This document shows, in pieces, positions 1-34,905 of a stretch of DNA of 64,000 bases (position 1 is its first letter; the number at the start of each line of letters is the position of its first letter). The notes under the pieces were generated by a model that had not been told where the DNA came from, made no database searches, and worked only from the letters and a program-made list of their open reading frames with translations. Both the position numbers and the translations under genes were made by a program. The stretch comes from Glandiceps talaboti. Lineage: Eukaryota > Hemichordata > Enteropneusta > Spengelidae. The stretch is taken from NCBI RefSeq assembly GCF_964340395.1, contig NC_135559.1, positions 6,152,259 to 6,216,258 of the forward strand, in the 5' to 3' direction.

Positions 1-134
1 TAAATATATATTGAAACAGTGAGAATGTCAAAGAATGAACATTTTCGTGAGCATAATTGCTTACGTTCCTCGGAGAAAGAATGTACATTTAACTATCGAC
101 TATTGTTACAAACGTACATGTGTGGCTGTACGTG

Positions 135-360
135 TACGTGTGTGTGTGTGTGTGTATGTGTGTGTGTATGTGTGTATGTATGTATGTATGTATGTATGTA
201 TGTATGTATGTATGTATGTATGTATGTATGTATGTATGTGTGTATATATGTCTGCATGCATGCATGCATGTATGTATGTATGTATGTATGTATGTATGTA
301 TGTATGTATGTATGTATGTATGTATGTATGTATGTGTATGTATGTATGTGTGTGCGTGTG
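135..360. repeat. (TGTA)n/(TGTG)n microsatellite
   Basis: Long tetranucleotide array with short TG and TGCA variants. It generates open but meaningless frames on both strands. Confidence 0.97.
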
Positions 361-2367
361 GAATCAGACTTCGCCTAGTTAAAAGTATTGTGTCTAAAGC
401 ACGGCAAACGTTGAAAAGTAGCGTCAAACACAGAAAATCGTACGTTGCTCCATGTCATTTTGCCAATGTCATTGACCATGCTATGTACGTATATGATATA
501 CGTGAAAGAATTCATCTTTCTTCGTAAACAACTCCATAATGTATGCAATCCTGGTTAATTCTGTTAGCAGTGTCATCAGAGGAACTAAGTACGTAGTTAT
601 ACAAAATTAAATATAAAAGTACTTACGACTCTAAGTCAATATCATTTGTCTCTCTTGTATTTCTTTCGATTACAATTTTGAAATACTAATACTTTGAATG
701 ACGTCATATGCCAAGACGATTGTACGTCAGACTCAAGTTATGGCACGTCATTTCAAGTTCCTGTCTTCGCTCTGTGAGATTGAATTCGTCTTTATGACGT
801 CACAGCGAGACTGGTGCAGTCTCATTACAGAAAAAATAGGAAATATGATAAATGAATCGGGAAGACTGGATTAACCGAAAGCAAATCGGTGATTTTCAAT
901 CGAAAAGGAAAGCAAGAAGGTGTATCTTTATATAGACAGATCTAGACCTGTACGTATATGAAATCTTCATGATGACGTATCGTGTACAGACTGTGGTAGG
1001 GCCTATAATGTAAGTATATATAATGAAGGAGACATATTTTTGTATTCAGTTCGCCCATCTATTAACCATAGTCTAAAAAAACATAAATATGAAACGCTAT
1101 AACATCTGTGAATAACAAATTTCATTGTAAATTATTTTGAAAATCTTCACTAGCTAGCAAGTGATATGAGGCTGCACATGCCACAGAGGGCGTACTTTCT
1201 AAATCGGTTTGACCCAGGTTTGACCTACATGTATCTATTTTTGTAGAGAAATTGTATGCCCCCCCCCCCCCTAAAAATCCTCCGCCGCCCTCCGCCCCCG
1301 ATGGCAACCTAATAGATATGCATATGGGTATACATGTACTTGTTACCATGGTGTGACGTAATTTATGTGGCCTGACCTGGTTTGACCTACGTGCACAGAC
1401 TGGGGAAAACCCGGAAGTCTGAGTGAGGTGTCTGGAAATTTCCAGAACTATATATATCTCTTCACAGTCCTGAAGGATCGGCATGGTCCGAAACTGTATT
1501 GTCTGACTTGACGAGAGTCTAGGAGATTGTGACAAACGAGTGACTGGTCGGACGTAACTGTAAAATATCACTATTTTTTTTATCGCAGACATCTTGTCGT
1601 CTGAGTACACTGTATTCTCCGAAATCAGATCCGTGTACTAAGTGTGGAGCAAACGACAACAGGTAGGTACGTGTGAGGGTACTAGTGTGTATCATAGATG
1701 CAGTAGACTAATACACCCATGTATGTATGGAACTTGTAAACGTAAAATAGCGCTGCATCCCAAATTATCATAAACTGTAATTTTTCAGCGGACAAGACGG
1801 CAAATACTGGGTATGTAGTTTATCTCGACCAATTTTTGACCTCTATTGCGATACAATTTAATTTAAAATGAAAGTTGAGAGTTTGCAGACTGCGATTACG
1901 GATAAGTAAAAACATTTGAAGCAGTTCATTGTACGTTAATATCATGTGTGGTATGTCATTTCAAATACACACTTTACTAAACTAGTAATTTTCTTTCCAT
2001 TTTCACTTTGTACAAGGCAGATGTATCTCCATATCTCGCACAAAGGGCAAAGTTCACTTGCAATCGAGAAATTCAGATGACAAAGTTCTGACGTCACGTA
2101 TGACATTTTCAACCATCAATGTAATGAGTTTTTACCATTAACAGAAGACTTACACTCAATTGAAAGAATTTTGAGTAAATATTAAAATGTATGGGCTTAG
2201 TAGTGTGGACATTGAGATGAGGACAAACACCTGTTGTTCCCAAACTTAGTTATTTGAATTCAGTCTGCTCACCATTCATGATTCAACGTTCAACCTTTGA
2301 AATGATATTTTTTAAAACAATAAGTACATGCCAAGGCCAATTTTGAAGTCTACAGAATTAGATAAAC
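361..2367. other. Gene-less 5' flank
   Basis: No protein similarity is recognised. It holds a 13-C run at 1259-1271 and a possible non-coding exon donor at 1663. Likely promoter side of the HEPN-dsRBD gene. Confidence 0.5.
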
Positions 2368-2430
2368 ATGTCAATTTTAGCAATTCTGTGGCTACAGTTC
2401 AGTGCCATTTTGTTTTCACAGATAGTTACC
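2368..2430 (+). other. Alternative in-frame start / probable 5'-UTR splice acceptor
   Basis: An upstream in-frame ATG at 2368 would add 21 mostly hydrophobic residues to the HEPN-dsRBD protein. The stretch ends in a pyrimidine-rich run with CACAG at 2417-2421, ten bases before the strong-context ATG at 2431, so most of it is probably intron. A possible upstream non-coding exon donor is CAG/GTAGGT at 1660-1666. RNA data would decide. Confidence 0.4.
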
Positions 2431-14196
<11,766 letters not shown>

Positions 14197-14505
14197 TGTT
14201 CATGATGCGAGTGTGTTAAAAGTTAGTTAGTCATGACTCCCCATGAGTGAAATGTGCAATTTCCAAATATGATTATTATTCAGTGCTTTACATTGAGGCA
14301 AAAAAAAAATATTTCTGGCCAGTGCACGCATCACTTAAATACCCTCATGTAGGTCTTTTTTCCGTGGTTTTTCAGCCCATATAGTCTGCAGATTTGTGGG
14401 GAAACACAAAAATAACTATCCCTACTTCAGTGAAAACAACTGCAGAGCCATTCATGAACAAGGAAATAACATCTACCCCACATACACACTTGCTCTAATG
14501 TAGTA

Positions 14506-14511
14506 AATAAA
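14506..14511 (+). terminator. Poly(A) signal of the HEPN-dsRBD gene
   Basis: AATAAA 310 bases after the stop codon; a second AATAAA at about 14961 is an alternative. Confidence 0.5.
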
Positions 14512-15154
14512 AAGAACAATAACTGTCATAGATAGTAGATTGAGTGACAGGTTTGTTGGAATTAAAAAAAAAATATTTAAAAAAAAACCGCATTGTCGCA
14601 CCACTTTAAACAAAATGTCCTGATCAGAAACTATTTTATTGGCCTTAGATATTTGTTGAAATATTGAAACTAGATATAGCCTAGAAATAACCTCTGAAAT
14701 GGTTATTATAAGAGAAATGATAAAAAGCTAGTGTTAGAAATACAATCATGGTGAAATGACAAATTGTAGTTTTCTTGAAGTTGCCATTTATAACACTTTG
14801 ATAACATAGCAAGTAAATCAAGTAATTTTAAAACATTTATATTTAGCTGGAGAGTACATGTATAGATACTCTCTGATATAATGTGAGATTCCTCTAACAA
14901 AAAGAATAATATAAAGCATTGACATGTGTTTTTAATGTGCAATAGAAATTGTAGACATCAAATAAATACTTTATTCAACCAAGGTCAATTATTTAGTGGT
15001 TGAACAATTTATAAAGTGAAAAAGCTCCTACAATAGTTTTTGAACTGACTGTGTTGTCATCATATGCATCAAAAACGTTTGCAAATAAATGTAGTTTGTT
15101 TATTATCAGCTTGATGTGTGATTTTCTCGAACCTGTGTGTTAGTATCTGTTTCT

Positions 15155-15205
15155 GTGTGTGTGTGTGTGTGGGGGGGGGGGGGTGTCAGTGGGTGGGTGT
15201 GTGTT
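15155..15205. repeat. (GT)n followed by a poly-G run
   Basis: GT repeat then 13 Gs (15171-15183) and G-rich sequence; intergenic. Confidence 0.9.
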
Positions 15206-15488
15206 ATAAATTAGTATTTGTTTCTCTGTCTGTGTCTGTCTGTCTTTGTGACAGTTTTGTAAAGGATAATATTCTAGTCTGTATAAGAAAAATGTTAGGA
15301 CCTTTTTCCCATGCATTAAGGGAGTTGTCAGAGATTACAAGGGGGATTACAAATTGATTATTTAGGAGGGGAATATTTCATTTAGATAATGGGATTAGGG
15401 GAGGGTCACATTTTACTTTTAACTCATTGTTTTGTCGAACTTTGCATTATTTTGTGATTTTAGCATCGCATCGCAGTTCTACATCCTA

Positions 15489-15535
15489 CTTAGGGATAGA
15501 GTAGGGCTTAGGGTTAGAGTTAGGGTTAGGTTAGG
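15489..15535. repeat. Degenerate TTAGGG-like units
   Basis: Several TTAGGG/TTAGGT-like words in a row (TTAGGGTTAGAGTTAGGGTT). Too short and degenerate to indicate a telomere. Confidence 0.5.
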
Positions 15536-15779
15536 TACTGTAATATCAGATCATATCAACCAAATTTCTGCTGACAGCCATTATAGTAGTTTAATTCTCA
15601 GTTATGATAGGAGGAGAGTAATGGATGTCACAGGAGTAAAACGAGAAATGTTGACCTCGGTTCCGACCATGTCGGGAGTGTACATAGTTGTAAGGAGGTC
15701 TGGCCTTCAGCTCAGCCAATGAATCCAACTTCTCGGAACACATGTATTGATTAATGCAGTGCCTTCATAAAACTTCCGA

Positions 15780-16085
15780 GACACTCTGGTGGTGGTAGTG
15801 TATAATGTATAAATGACCAATGCCTTTAAAACTTTCAACATGGTGGCAGCGGTGGGATTAAGTCATTGCCATTAATTCTTAGACACGTATCCTGCTCCAT
15901 CTCTGACAGCATTTAACCTAAGTATGTTTAAAAAAAAAAAAATTAACGAGGAGGGTTTTAGAGAAAGGAAATTGACAGAGGGCCACTTTTAACACAACGG
16001 AATTAGGGGAGAGTCATATTTTACGCAACAGCGCCAGGGCTTGATCCCCCTCCCCCTGTATTACTGAAGGCTCCCTAAATAGCTA
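15780..16085. repeat. Dispersed repeat family Z, copy 1
   Basis: Shares TTCAACATGGTGGCAGCGGTGGGAT-type sequence, CTGACAGCATTTAAC, GGGTTTTAGAGAA, GAGTCATATTTTACGCAAC and GTATTACTGAAG with 62560-62870 in the same order. A partial third copy (GGGATTAGGGGAGGGTCACA) is at about 15345-15430. Confidence 0.65.
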
Positions 16086-19000
16086 ACTAACACAGATAAA
16101 TATTGCACCGATAGATTACCCTCTCTTCTTTTTTTGTATCATGCCTATAACCAAATGTAACATGCAGTCCATAACTACAACGGTAAACAATCTGGGGTGC
16201 GCCCTCATCGGTATAGTAGTGTCTGTATGTATGACGAAATAGTTTCTAGAGAATAGGTCTATCTCACATTATGGTAGGTCGCTTAGAAAAAAGGCAGTTC
16301 CAATGCAATGGCCCCTACAAATGTTAGCTTCTATATTATCAATATAACTGATAATTCAAAGAGATTCTCATGTTGAAATTCTTCCATTTTATTTGAAATA
16401 ATGGTTTTATTTAATCCAGGAAGTATCACCCACTTCGATAATCAAAGCATGAACAACTGAAAATATTGATTATCTTGATAAAAAAATGACAGGCTTTATA
16501 TAAATATTTACAATACTCTGCAAATAGTGCATGGCCCCATTGTTCATCAGATAATGCCAGTTGTCCTAAACATGTCATTTTTGTCAGTCTTAAAACACGT
16601 TTTGATAGGATTGACCAGTTAAAATTCTAGAACTCTGAACGACCGTCACAACAACGATAAACTGAACAGTACACGTAATAAACAACACAAACTGTCCAGA
16701 GGCGAGACTTCAGAACATGTATGTGTGAAAAGCAACGTGTATTATGAACGTTAATACTGACACACTGATGTAGAATGACGCAACACACAACGCCGCAGGG
16801 CGTTTATTAAAATAGTGTGTTGCCATGGTGATCTTCTCTCTCGTGATACCTACTGCGTTTCTCTACAGCGACAGCTGTTCATGTATGGGTTATACTGGCT
16901 TTTTCATTTCTGAGTCATTTCATGAACAATTTGTTCTTTACTCTGATAAGCAATGGCGTGTTGCCGGTCTAGTTTTTAGTAATCGCTCAAAAAGTCGATA
17001 AATAGCGAGTTCACAACCATTTGGAAGTTCAGCCGTGACCAGGCCGGTTTTTGATCAGGTATAATTTATAGAATTTCTTTTGGTGCAACAGGTAAGGTGA
17101 CTTTTTTCCTCCATTTTCTTCCTTCAAATTGTTTGTGACAAGGTCCATGCAATAATGCAGGCATACACATATTACTTGCATGCGAACTTTCCTCTGTCAG
17201 TTCGTTTATGCAAGTCTGTTTATAGTGTCAGCCAATGTATTCATATGGCGATACATTCTGTACATACTAATGTGAGTTAGAACTACACACGGCGACGGCA
17301 GGTCACCACGGCAACATGCCACATTATTAATAAACTGTACACGTCTGCATCATATCCCATATGTCCGTACCACCCTGGGGTGACAGTGACCCACCGTATG
17401 ACCTACAGAACAAAACTCCCCACCCCTGCCTTTTGATGAATACTCAAAGGTTATGTACTATTCATATTTGTGTAAACACGCATAGTGATGGATTATGACT
17501 GCCACAGCTGTGTACTAATACCTTGTTACTGCCTCGCATCTACAATAATAGGTCTCCATCTGTGGCATCCGAACACTAAAATCTGCTAAGTTCTATTCAA
17601 TCAATATCGTCACTCAGGCGGCACTCCGAAAGCCCCGGTCTCAGGTCAAGTATTCGACCCCTCATATATTAATCAGTAATACAATAAAACATTTGTTCTC
17701 GTCAAGACAAAGAATAGAAGGAACACGTGATTCGGTAGACGACAATAGACACCTCTATGACGTCACAATAAAAGGTTAGATCAGGCAACCCTGTGATAAA
17801 CGGAATCAATAAAAGGTACATGGTCCGTGTGTGTGGTAATATCACAATAATCAATATCACAATACAGTTTATTTAGTATCAATTGCAATACAATATCAAA
17901 CAGAATAACGCTGTCGAAATAGCGACTCGTTTTACTCTAGTATCTAGAAGTATAACTGTTTTCAAAATCTAGGAGCAGTTTTATTAGTATTTTAATTATT
18001 CAAACAGGTGTTAGACTTGTAGCCACTGAGACTTATCTACCTGGCCTATCTAATAGCAAACCACATACAGCCACACAGACTTATCTACCTGACCTAACAT
18101 AACTACTGACAAACCACATCTAGTCACAGACAGCCAAGTCTCTGGACTAATTTAGACTTTCAGCTACTCGAAGAATTATACGATTATGTACTCCATGGCA
18201 ATACTATAACCTATGACCTCGACCATGACCTTTTAGGTTCGAACTCAACTGACTTGTGAAACTAATTTTATTTGAATAACGATAACTATGAAATGAAATA
18301 TACAATTTCCATGTTTACAAATACTAAATTCATTACAGTAATTGATAACGTGGGAAGGTTGATTTATTTTGTGATATTAATATTGTATTTAGTCATGTGA
18401 CGCAATGTATTAATTATGAATATGACCTCCATATCACCTAAGATGGACGATTGTTGACGAAGACCAGTCGTAAAAGACAGATCTGAAGGATTTTGTGTTA
18501 TTTTGTTTCAAATGAATTCTATGATAATATTCTGCTAAGACATGTTTACTAATCCAATCACGTGACTAGTGCCTGTGAGATTATTACCATAATATTGCAT
18601 TTAGGCATGTTTAATGGTTGATTTGCTGACGTATTAAAGTTTGGTGCACTAGCATTGTCGAGAAAACCTATATGAGTTTGATACACAATGCACAAACCAA
18701 TACATTACACTATATGAGGTATTTTTTTTAGATAAAAGTGATGTCTCAATTGGGTACATGGCTAATATTGCTAACAATATGACTGTCAATTCATACAATT
18801 GATCCCCTTCGATAAACAGTCAATTCTGTGTGGAAATCGGGTCGAATAGCAGGCGAATAACGACAAGTAGCAGAACAAACGCACGGGTTTCAATGTCCCT
18901 ATCACGATTACCTCGTCAACACGTCCTCCGGCACATGGGTACTCTAAGTAACGTGGATTCCACACGTCAAAATAGAAAATGACAAATTACATTTTTTTTT

Positions 19001-19688
19001 AAAAATCCGCACTGAAACTTCAAGAATACATGTATGCGTTCTCAGCTATGGTTATATTCATTCAGTACACCTTTGTTATGTTTTGTTTACGAATGTTCAT
19101 TTCATTTACCCAACACTTGATTCTTAATGACCCGTGTTGACCGTCCAACAAGGTTACAAATGTCCATTTCTTGGCCATTGTCCAAGAACTTACACCTAAC
19201 AGGAACAAACATCTACTTCGTTTTACTGTTCACTTTACATCAATTAATTGTGTTTGTCCAACACCAGTATGTCAGGGACTACAACGTACTTGGAAAGGAC
19301 TTTCGAAATTCACGATACACATGATATAGAGTCGGTGAACTTTATAGGGAATCTAAATATACAAAGCATGGCGAATGACATTTGTGTGTGACGTCACTAA
19401 AATAATGAATCTCTGATATTCATCATGTAATATCCTAATCTACATGGCATGCTGCCATGTTCCACAGTTTATGTCACGTGTATTTTAGTCCACGTATTCC
19501 TCCTAGTTCTGCAGTTGTACAAGTTGCAAAGTAGGTACATGTAGCCCAGGAATTCATTCTTTCCTGTGTGTACCTCAGAAGTGTAATGAATGCTACCGTA
19601 AGGTTCCAAATGATTTGAAACCACATGTTCCTTTAATGGTTATAATACTCATTGCCAATTTCGACAACAATTGCCTTTGTTTTCCATT

Positions 19689-19785
19689 GTTATTCAATAC
19701 TGATATCAGGCATAGCCCTATCAAAAGGTTTTCCATTGTTATCTAATACTGATATCAGGCATAGCCCTATCAAATGGCTTCACGT
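19689..19785. repeat. 48-bp direct tandem duplication
   Basis: The block GTTTTCCATTGTTAT.C through GCATAGCCCTATCAAA occurs twice in a row with one or two changes. Intergenic, with no gene seen around it. Confidence 0.75.
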
Positions 19786-20423
19786 AATACATACGAAATA
19801 TCCTGGCGTTAGAAGGGATTCCAGTATATGTTCTAATGTAACAATGGGCAGACAAGGATGCCCTTTTTATCGCAGGATATCTAGCATTATGTGGTTTGAT
19901 GGGGGAAGGCTCGAAAAAGTATGTTATGTCAAAGATGGAAGACAGGGCCCCATTTGTAAATGGCAGTCAGCAATCAAAAGGCTCTGAAGTCAGTTTGAAA
20001 TCCTTCTAACTTCTCTTGACCTACACTATCGCAAACAATATATAAAAGCATATTTTGGCGTTGTTCTGGCAACTCGGTTCACTTCTAACCATGATCAGCA
20101 TGTAACTTGAAAGCTATGGATGTACGTCTGAAAGAGCAAGGTCAAGGCTATATTACTTTAGCATTAAGTTCTGTGTAACCATGTACAAGTACAAGTAGAA
20201 ATAAAAGTCTATCGTTCGATTGTCAAGGTCTCTATACTATACATCTTGAGATGTAAGTGCTTCTTAAATTTACATGACATAGTAACAAACACAAATAAAC
20301 GTTAAATTTCCAGTGAAATTACTAGTAAAGTGTTTGTTTCCCAATGTATATGGTCTAGAACTGTCTCTTCTCCGTTACTTCTCCGTCCATTCGACAGTCG
20401 TAGGTACACCTAAGACCCACATT

Positions 20424-20438
20424 GTATGTATGTATGTA

Positions 20439-20522
<84 letters not shown>

Positions 20523-20523
20523 A

Positions 20524-20567
<44 letters not shown>

Positions 20568-20569
20568 GC

Positions 20570-20651
<82 letters not shown>

Positions 20652-20652
20652 C
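20424..20652. repeat. (TGTA)n-(TGTC)n-(CT)n compound microsatellite
   Basis: A few TGTA units, more than 30 TCTG units with one TCAG change, then a CT array with scattered A/G changes. Intergenic. Confidence 0.97.
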
Positions 20653-23150
20653 CCTTGAAAAGGGAGAGACCCTATGTCGTCTAGCGGTATCATGTTAGAA
20701 AAGTCAAGTACCTGTTTTCATTTTCGTGAAACAGATACCGTGACGGTGCTATATCATGTTACAACTGGCAGCATGTTCCAGGTGACCAATTGCAGTTAGA
20801 CGACATTTTGTTATTTTATAAGTCGTAGTTCAAAATATTTGTATTTTCACATGCAATTAGGGGAATCAATTTTAAAAATTACTGTAATACTTGACGCTGG
20901 TGTTACATTGACAAGTTTTGCCAATCGTCGCCATGGACACACAGCGACCCATGATTTTTATCACGCTGAGAATCATTACATATATATACTATGTGTGTCT
21001 CAGACACCCACATGCTACGTATTAACTGAGTGTACCATATTTTGTTTTGTCCATTTGTTCGCCGTATCACAATTCAAATCTTCCCCTTCCGTCATTTTAC
21101 ACAGTGCTATAAAATTGTGGGTTTTAATTGGTTGTTGGCCGCAGGCGGTAGTAATTAATCATTCCTGCAGACAATCACACTCACTACGCTTAAAGAGAAC
21201 GGATTAGTTTTGTCCTGTATTGTCCGTAAAACCGCCTGAAGTGAAACCAGCTAATCCCCAGTGTAAGTTGTGTAAACCGTCATGGCTGTTGTTTTACTGA
21301 TGTGGTAAATAACAACACCATTATTCAGTATGCTATAGATAGTAACATTTACTTCTTCATCAAAATGCAGGGTCATAATCGTGGTATTGAGTCATTGTAA
21401 GGGCGTGGTCCGGACAAAAAGAAATCCGCAAGGACTGAGAGGTGTTCTTTCTTAATACAAACGAACACACCCTACGACTACTATCTATCAATATCTAACA
21501 AAATCTTCATCCTTATGTGTAATTTTACAGTTAAAACAGTGTCGATTTTTTTATGTGTGTTCTAGTCGAGTCATGGACCTCCATCCAGCTGTAGTAACCT
21601 CATGGTCCAAAATTGTTGACGTGTTGCTTTTCACCAGACCATGACTAGTGTTGTTCGAGGAATCGTTTTATTTCAAGTATTTACAAATGTATATTTTGCA
21701 TGATATATGCTGTGCGGTCAATCCTGCAACCTTGTCATGGAACCAGTCCTGTGTGCAACCCCGTCATGGAAAATTATAATTAATAATATGCCATAACTTC
21801 ATTTGCATACAACTGAACCCTGTAAAATGACGTAACACAATTACAAAATTTAGGTCAAACAGAAGAGTGGTAACAAAAGTTGACGACTTAGCTCTGAAGT
21901 ACTTGAAAAGCCACCCAACAATTTAACCGAAGTTGTTAGTGGACGGAGAGTAAATTTACGACAGATGCTGTTTTTGATGGCCGGACACGGCGTCAGTGAG
22001 TTCAAATATATACAGAATGTGTATATTTATGGTCCACCGTTGATAAAATCAGCTTTCACCATATGACATTCTTTTGTTATCAGCTATTGTTATAACTCAT
22101 TTAAGAGATAATTTGACTACAACAGTGTCTTATTTTCATTGTGAATAAATTCTCTTCTATTATCCCATTTGAACCATTCAGCTTCTGTGTATATATACTC
22201 TAGTCGTCGTGGCTTGACAAACTATAATTACCTGTGTACGATGGATATAAACATGCCGAAACTTGAAACGTCTTTGTGTATGCGATTGTGTTTGATTTAA
22301 GAAGTTATTTGATCGTTCTTTTGTTATATTCTGCAGGCGTTGGCGTACCCGGAACTACGGCTGCAATCTTCAGGTGAGATACTATCGCTACGGGGCCTAT
22401 CTAGATAGTATGGTCGGTTCGAGAAAACTTGTCAAGAGGAAAGACACTTGTTTGCTTAAGTTTGCACACGATTTCCTGACCTTGCTGCCTGCCATGTAGA
22501 GATTTTATCTGTACTGCAGGCGTTTAAGTCGTCGTGTACAAGGAACGGTCTTTTGTTTGGCGTTCTACACTCGCAAGGCGTACTTGTGACGAGAAAGAAC
22601 AATACTGCTTATAACAGTGATTGCATCGACGTCAACCTAATGTCCACAACGATATTGCCGAAGTCATGATAAGGTAACTGTTTGAATTCCTCCGGTGACG
22701 TGGTAACAAGATTTTAAATCGGAACACCATTGGTATTTCTGAGTCAGCTGATTTCAACAAACTGTCAAAGATAACCTATGATTTGTATATAGGTGGAAAT
22801 TAGACACCTCCCATGGAACGGGCATGTGTGTTCACTAACTAGTCGTTTGATCTATTTGGGTCATATGTGTGTACTGGAACGTACAGAGTTGGAGTGCGTG
22901 ATTATAAATTGATGTGTAAATGTCGTGTTAAGTTAAAGATTTACTCGGACCAATTATTTGCAGCAGGACAACATGAGTAAAGACCGGAGGGGGAAAACCA
23001 GGCACTGGAACTATTTGGGCTATTTTTGTCTGTAACCCTCCCGATCCCGAGAATCGTAAACTGAACCCGACTACTGTGTGAGTTAACCTGTGGTTGGAAT
23101 TAACGTAGGCGACGATGTCTTGAGCTGACGACATATTTAAAGAGTCCAAC

Positions 23151-33974
<10,824 letters not shown>

Positions 33975-34138
33975 AGAGTACGAGTACCCGACAGACGTTG
34001 TACAGCTCAAATAGTGTACATCATGCATACTAGAAGTTTCTGTGTTAAAAAATAATGTTGGTCGCGTGAGGGCGATATTGTGACAAAATGATATGAGATA
34101 TGAACGTTCGTGTAAGGCAAGAAGTACAGCGAGAATGT

Positions 34139-34144
34139 AATAAA
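34139..34144 (+). terminator. Poly(A) signal of the divergent cGLR gene
   Basis: AATAAA 165 bases after the stop codon. Confidence 0.6.
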
Positions 34145-34404
34145 CTTGAAGATTTCAAACCTTCACTTTAGAATTACAGAGATGGTCCATAATAATAATT
34201 TGAAGAAACAGTGTATATAAAGCAAGATATCTTTACTATCGTGGTGGGGCTGAGATTTCCTCTGATATCAATGTACAAATACATGTAACTATATATAAGG
34301 ACTATATTTGTATTTATCTTTATTTATCAACTGACAACCGCCATCTAGTGGCAGAAATAGTTGATAGATTTCACTGACTATATTTACCAATTAGCTATCT
34401 TGTA

Positions 34405-34905
34405 GAGGTAATATTATGTAGTGAGAGGTAATGTTATGTAGCGAGAGGTAGGTAACATTATGTAGTGAGAGCTAATATGTATGTAGTGGGAGGTAACATT
34501 ATGTATTGAGAGGTAATATTATGTAATGAGAGGTAACGTTATGTAGTGAGAGGTAACGTTATGTAGTGAGAGGTAAAGTTATGTAGTGAGAGGTAACGTT
34601 ATGTAGTGAGAGGTAACGTTATGTAGTGAGAGGTAACGTTATGTAGTGAGAGATGATATGATGTAGTGAGAGGCAACGTTATGTAGTGAGAGGTAACGTT
34701 ATGTAGTGAGAGGTAACGTTATGTAGTGAGAGGTAACGTTATATAGTGAGAGGTGATATTTTGTAGTGAGAGGTAAAATGTAATGGGAGGTAACGTTATG
34801 TATTGAGAGGTGATATTATGTAGTGAGAGGTAAAATGTAATGGGAGGTAAAGTAATGTAATGAGAGGTAAAGTTATGTAGTGAGAGGTGATATTATGTAG
34901 TGAGG
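34405..34905. repeat. 20-bp minisatellite downstream of the divergent cGLR gene
   Basis: About 25 copies of a unit like GTAGTGAGAGGTAACGTTAT. Central copies are near-identical and edge copies degenerate (AATATT, GATATT variants). It begins about 260 bases after the poly(A) signal. There are no spacers, so it is not CRISPR-like. Confidence 0.9.

Larger units (their letters stand above)
14512..23150. other. Intergenic region between the HEPN-dsRBD and divergent cGLR genes
   Basis: Apart from the listed repeats no gene is recognised. Possible non-coding first-exon donors of the cGLR gene are CAACAG/GTAAGG at 17089-17096 and CAG/GTGAGA at 22371-22379; the latter would close a 38-base exon starting after CTGCAG (22335). 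These are guesses from splice-site quality. Confidence 0.4.

Noticed and set aside
19-527. Long Cys/Val/Met/Tyr repeat frames over the TGTA array
   Set aside because: They are only translations of a microsatellite, open in several frames and on both strands.
1122-1610. 162-codon minus-strand open frame
   Set aside because: Composition is unbiased towards coding, it spans a poly-C run, and no family is recognisable.
15489-15535. Interstitial telomere
   Set aside because: Only a few degenerate TTAGGG words.
19652-19987. 111-codon plus-strand frame
   Set aside because: It covers a 48-bp tandem duplication and has no similarity or splice context.
20313-20698. Ser/Leu/Cys-rich and Asp/Arg/Gln-rich frames
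   Set aside because: Products of the TCTG and CT arrays.
34405-34905. CRISPR-like array
   Set aside because: The 20-bp units are directly tandem without spacers, in a eukaryotic genome; it is a minisatellite.
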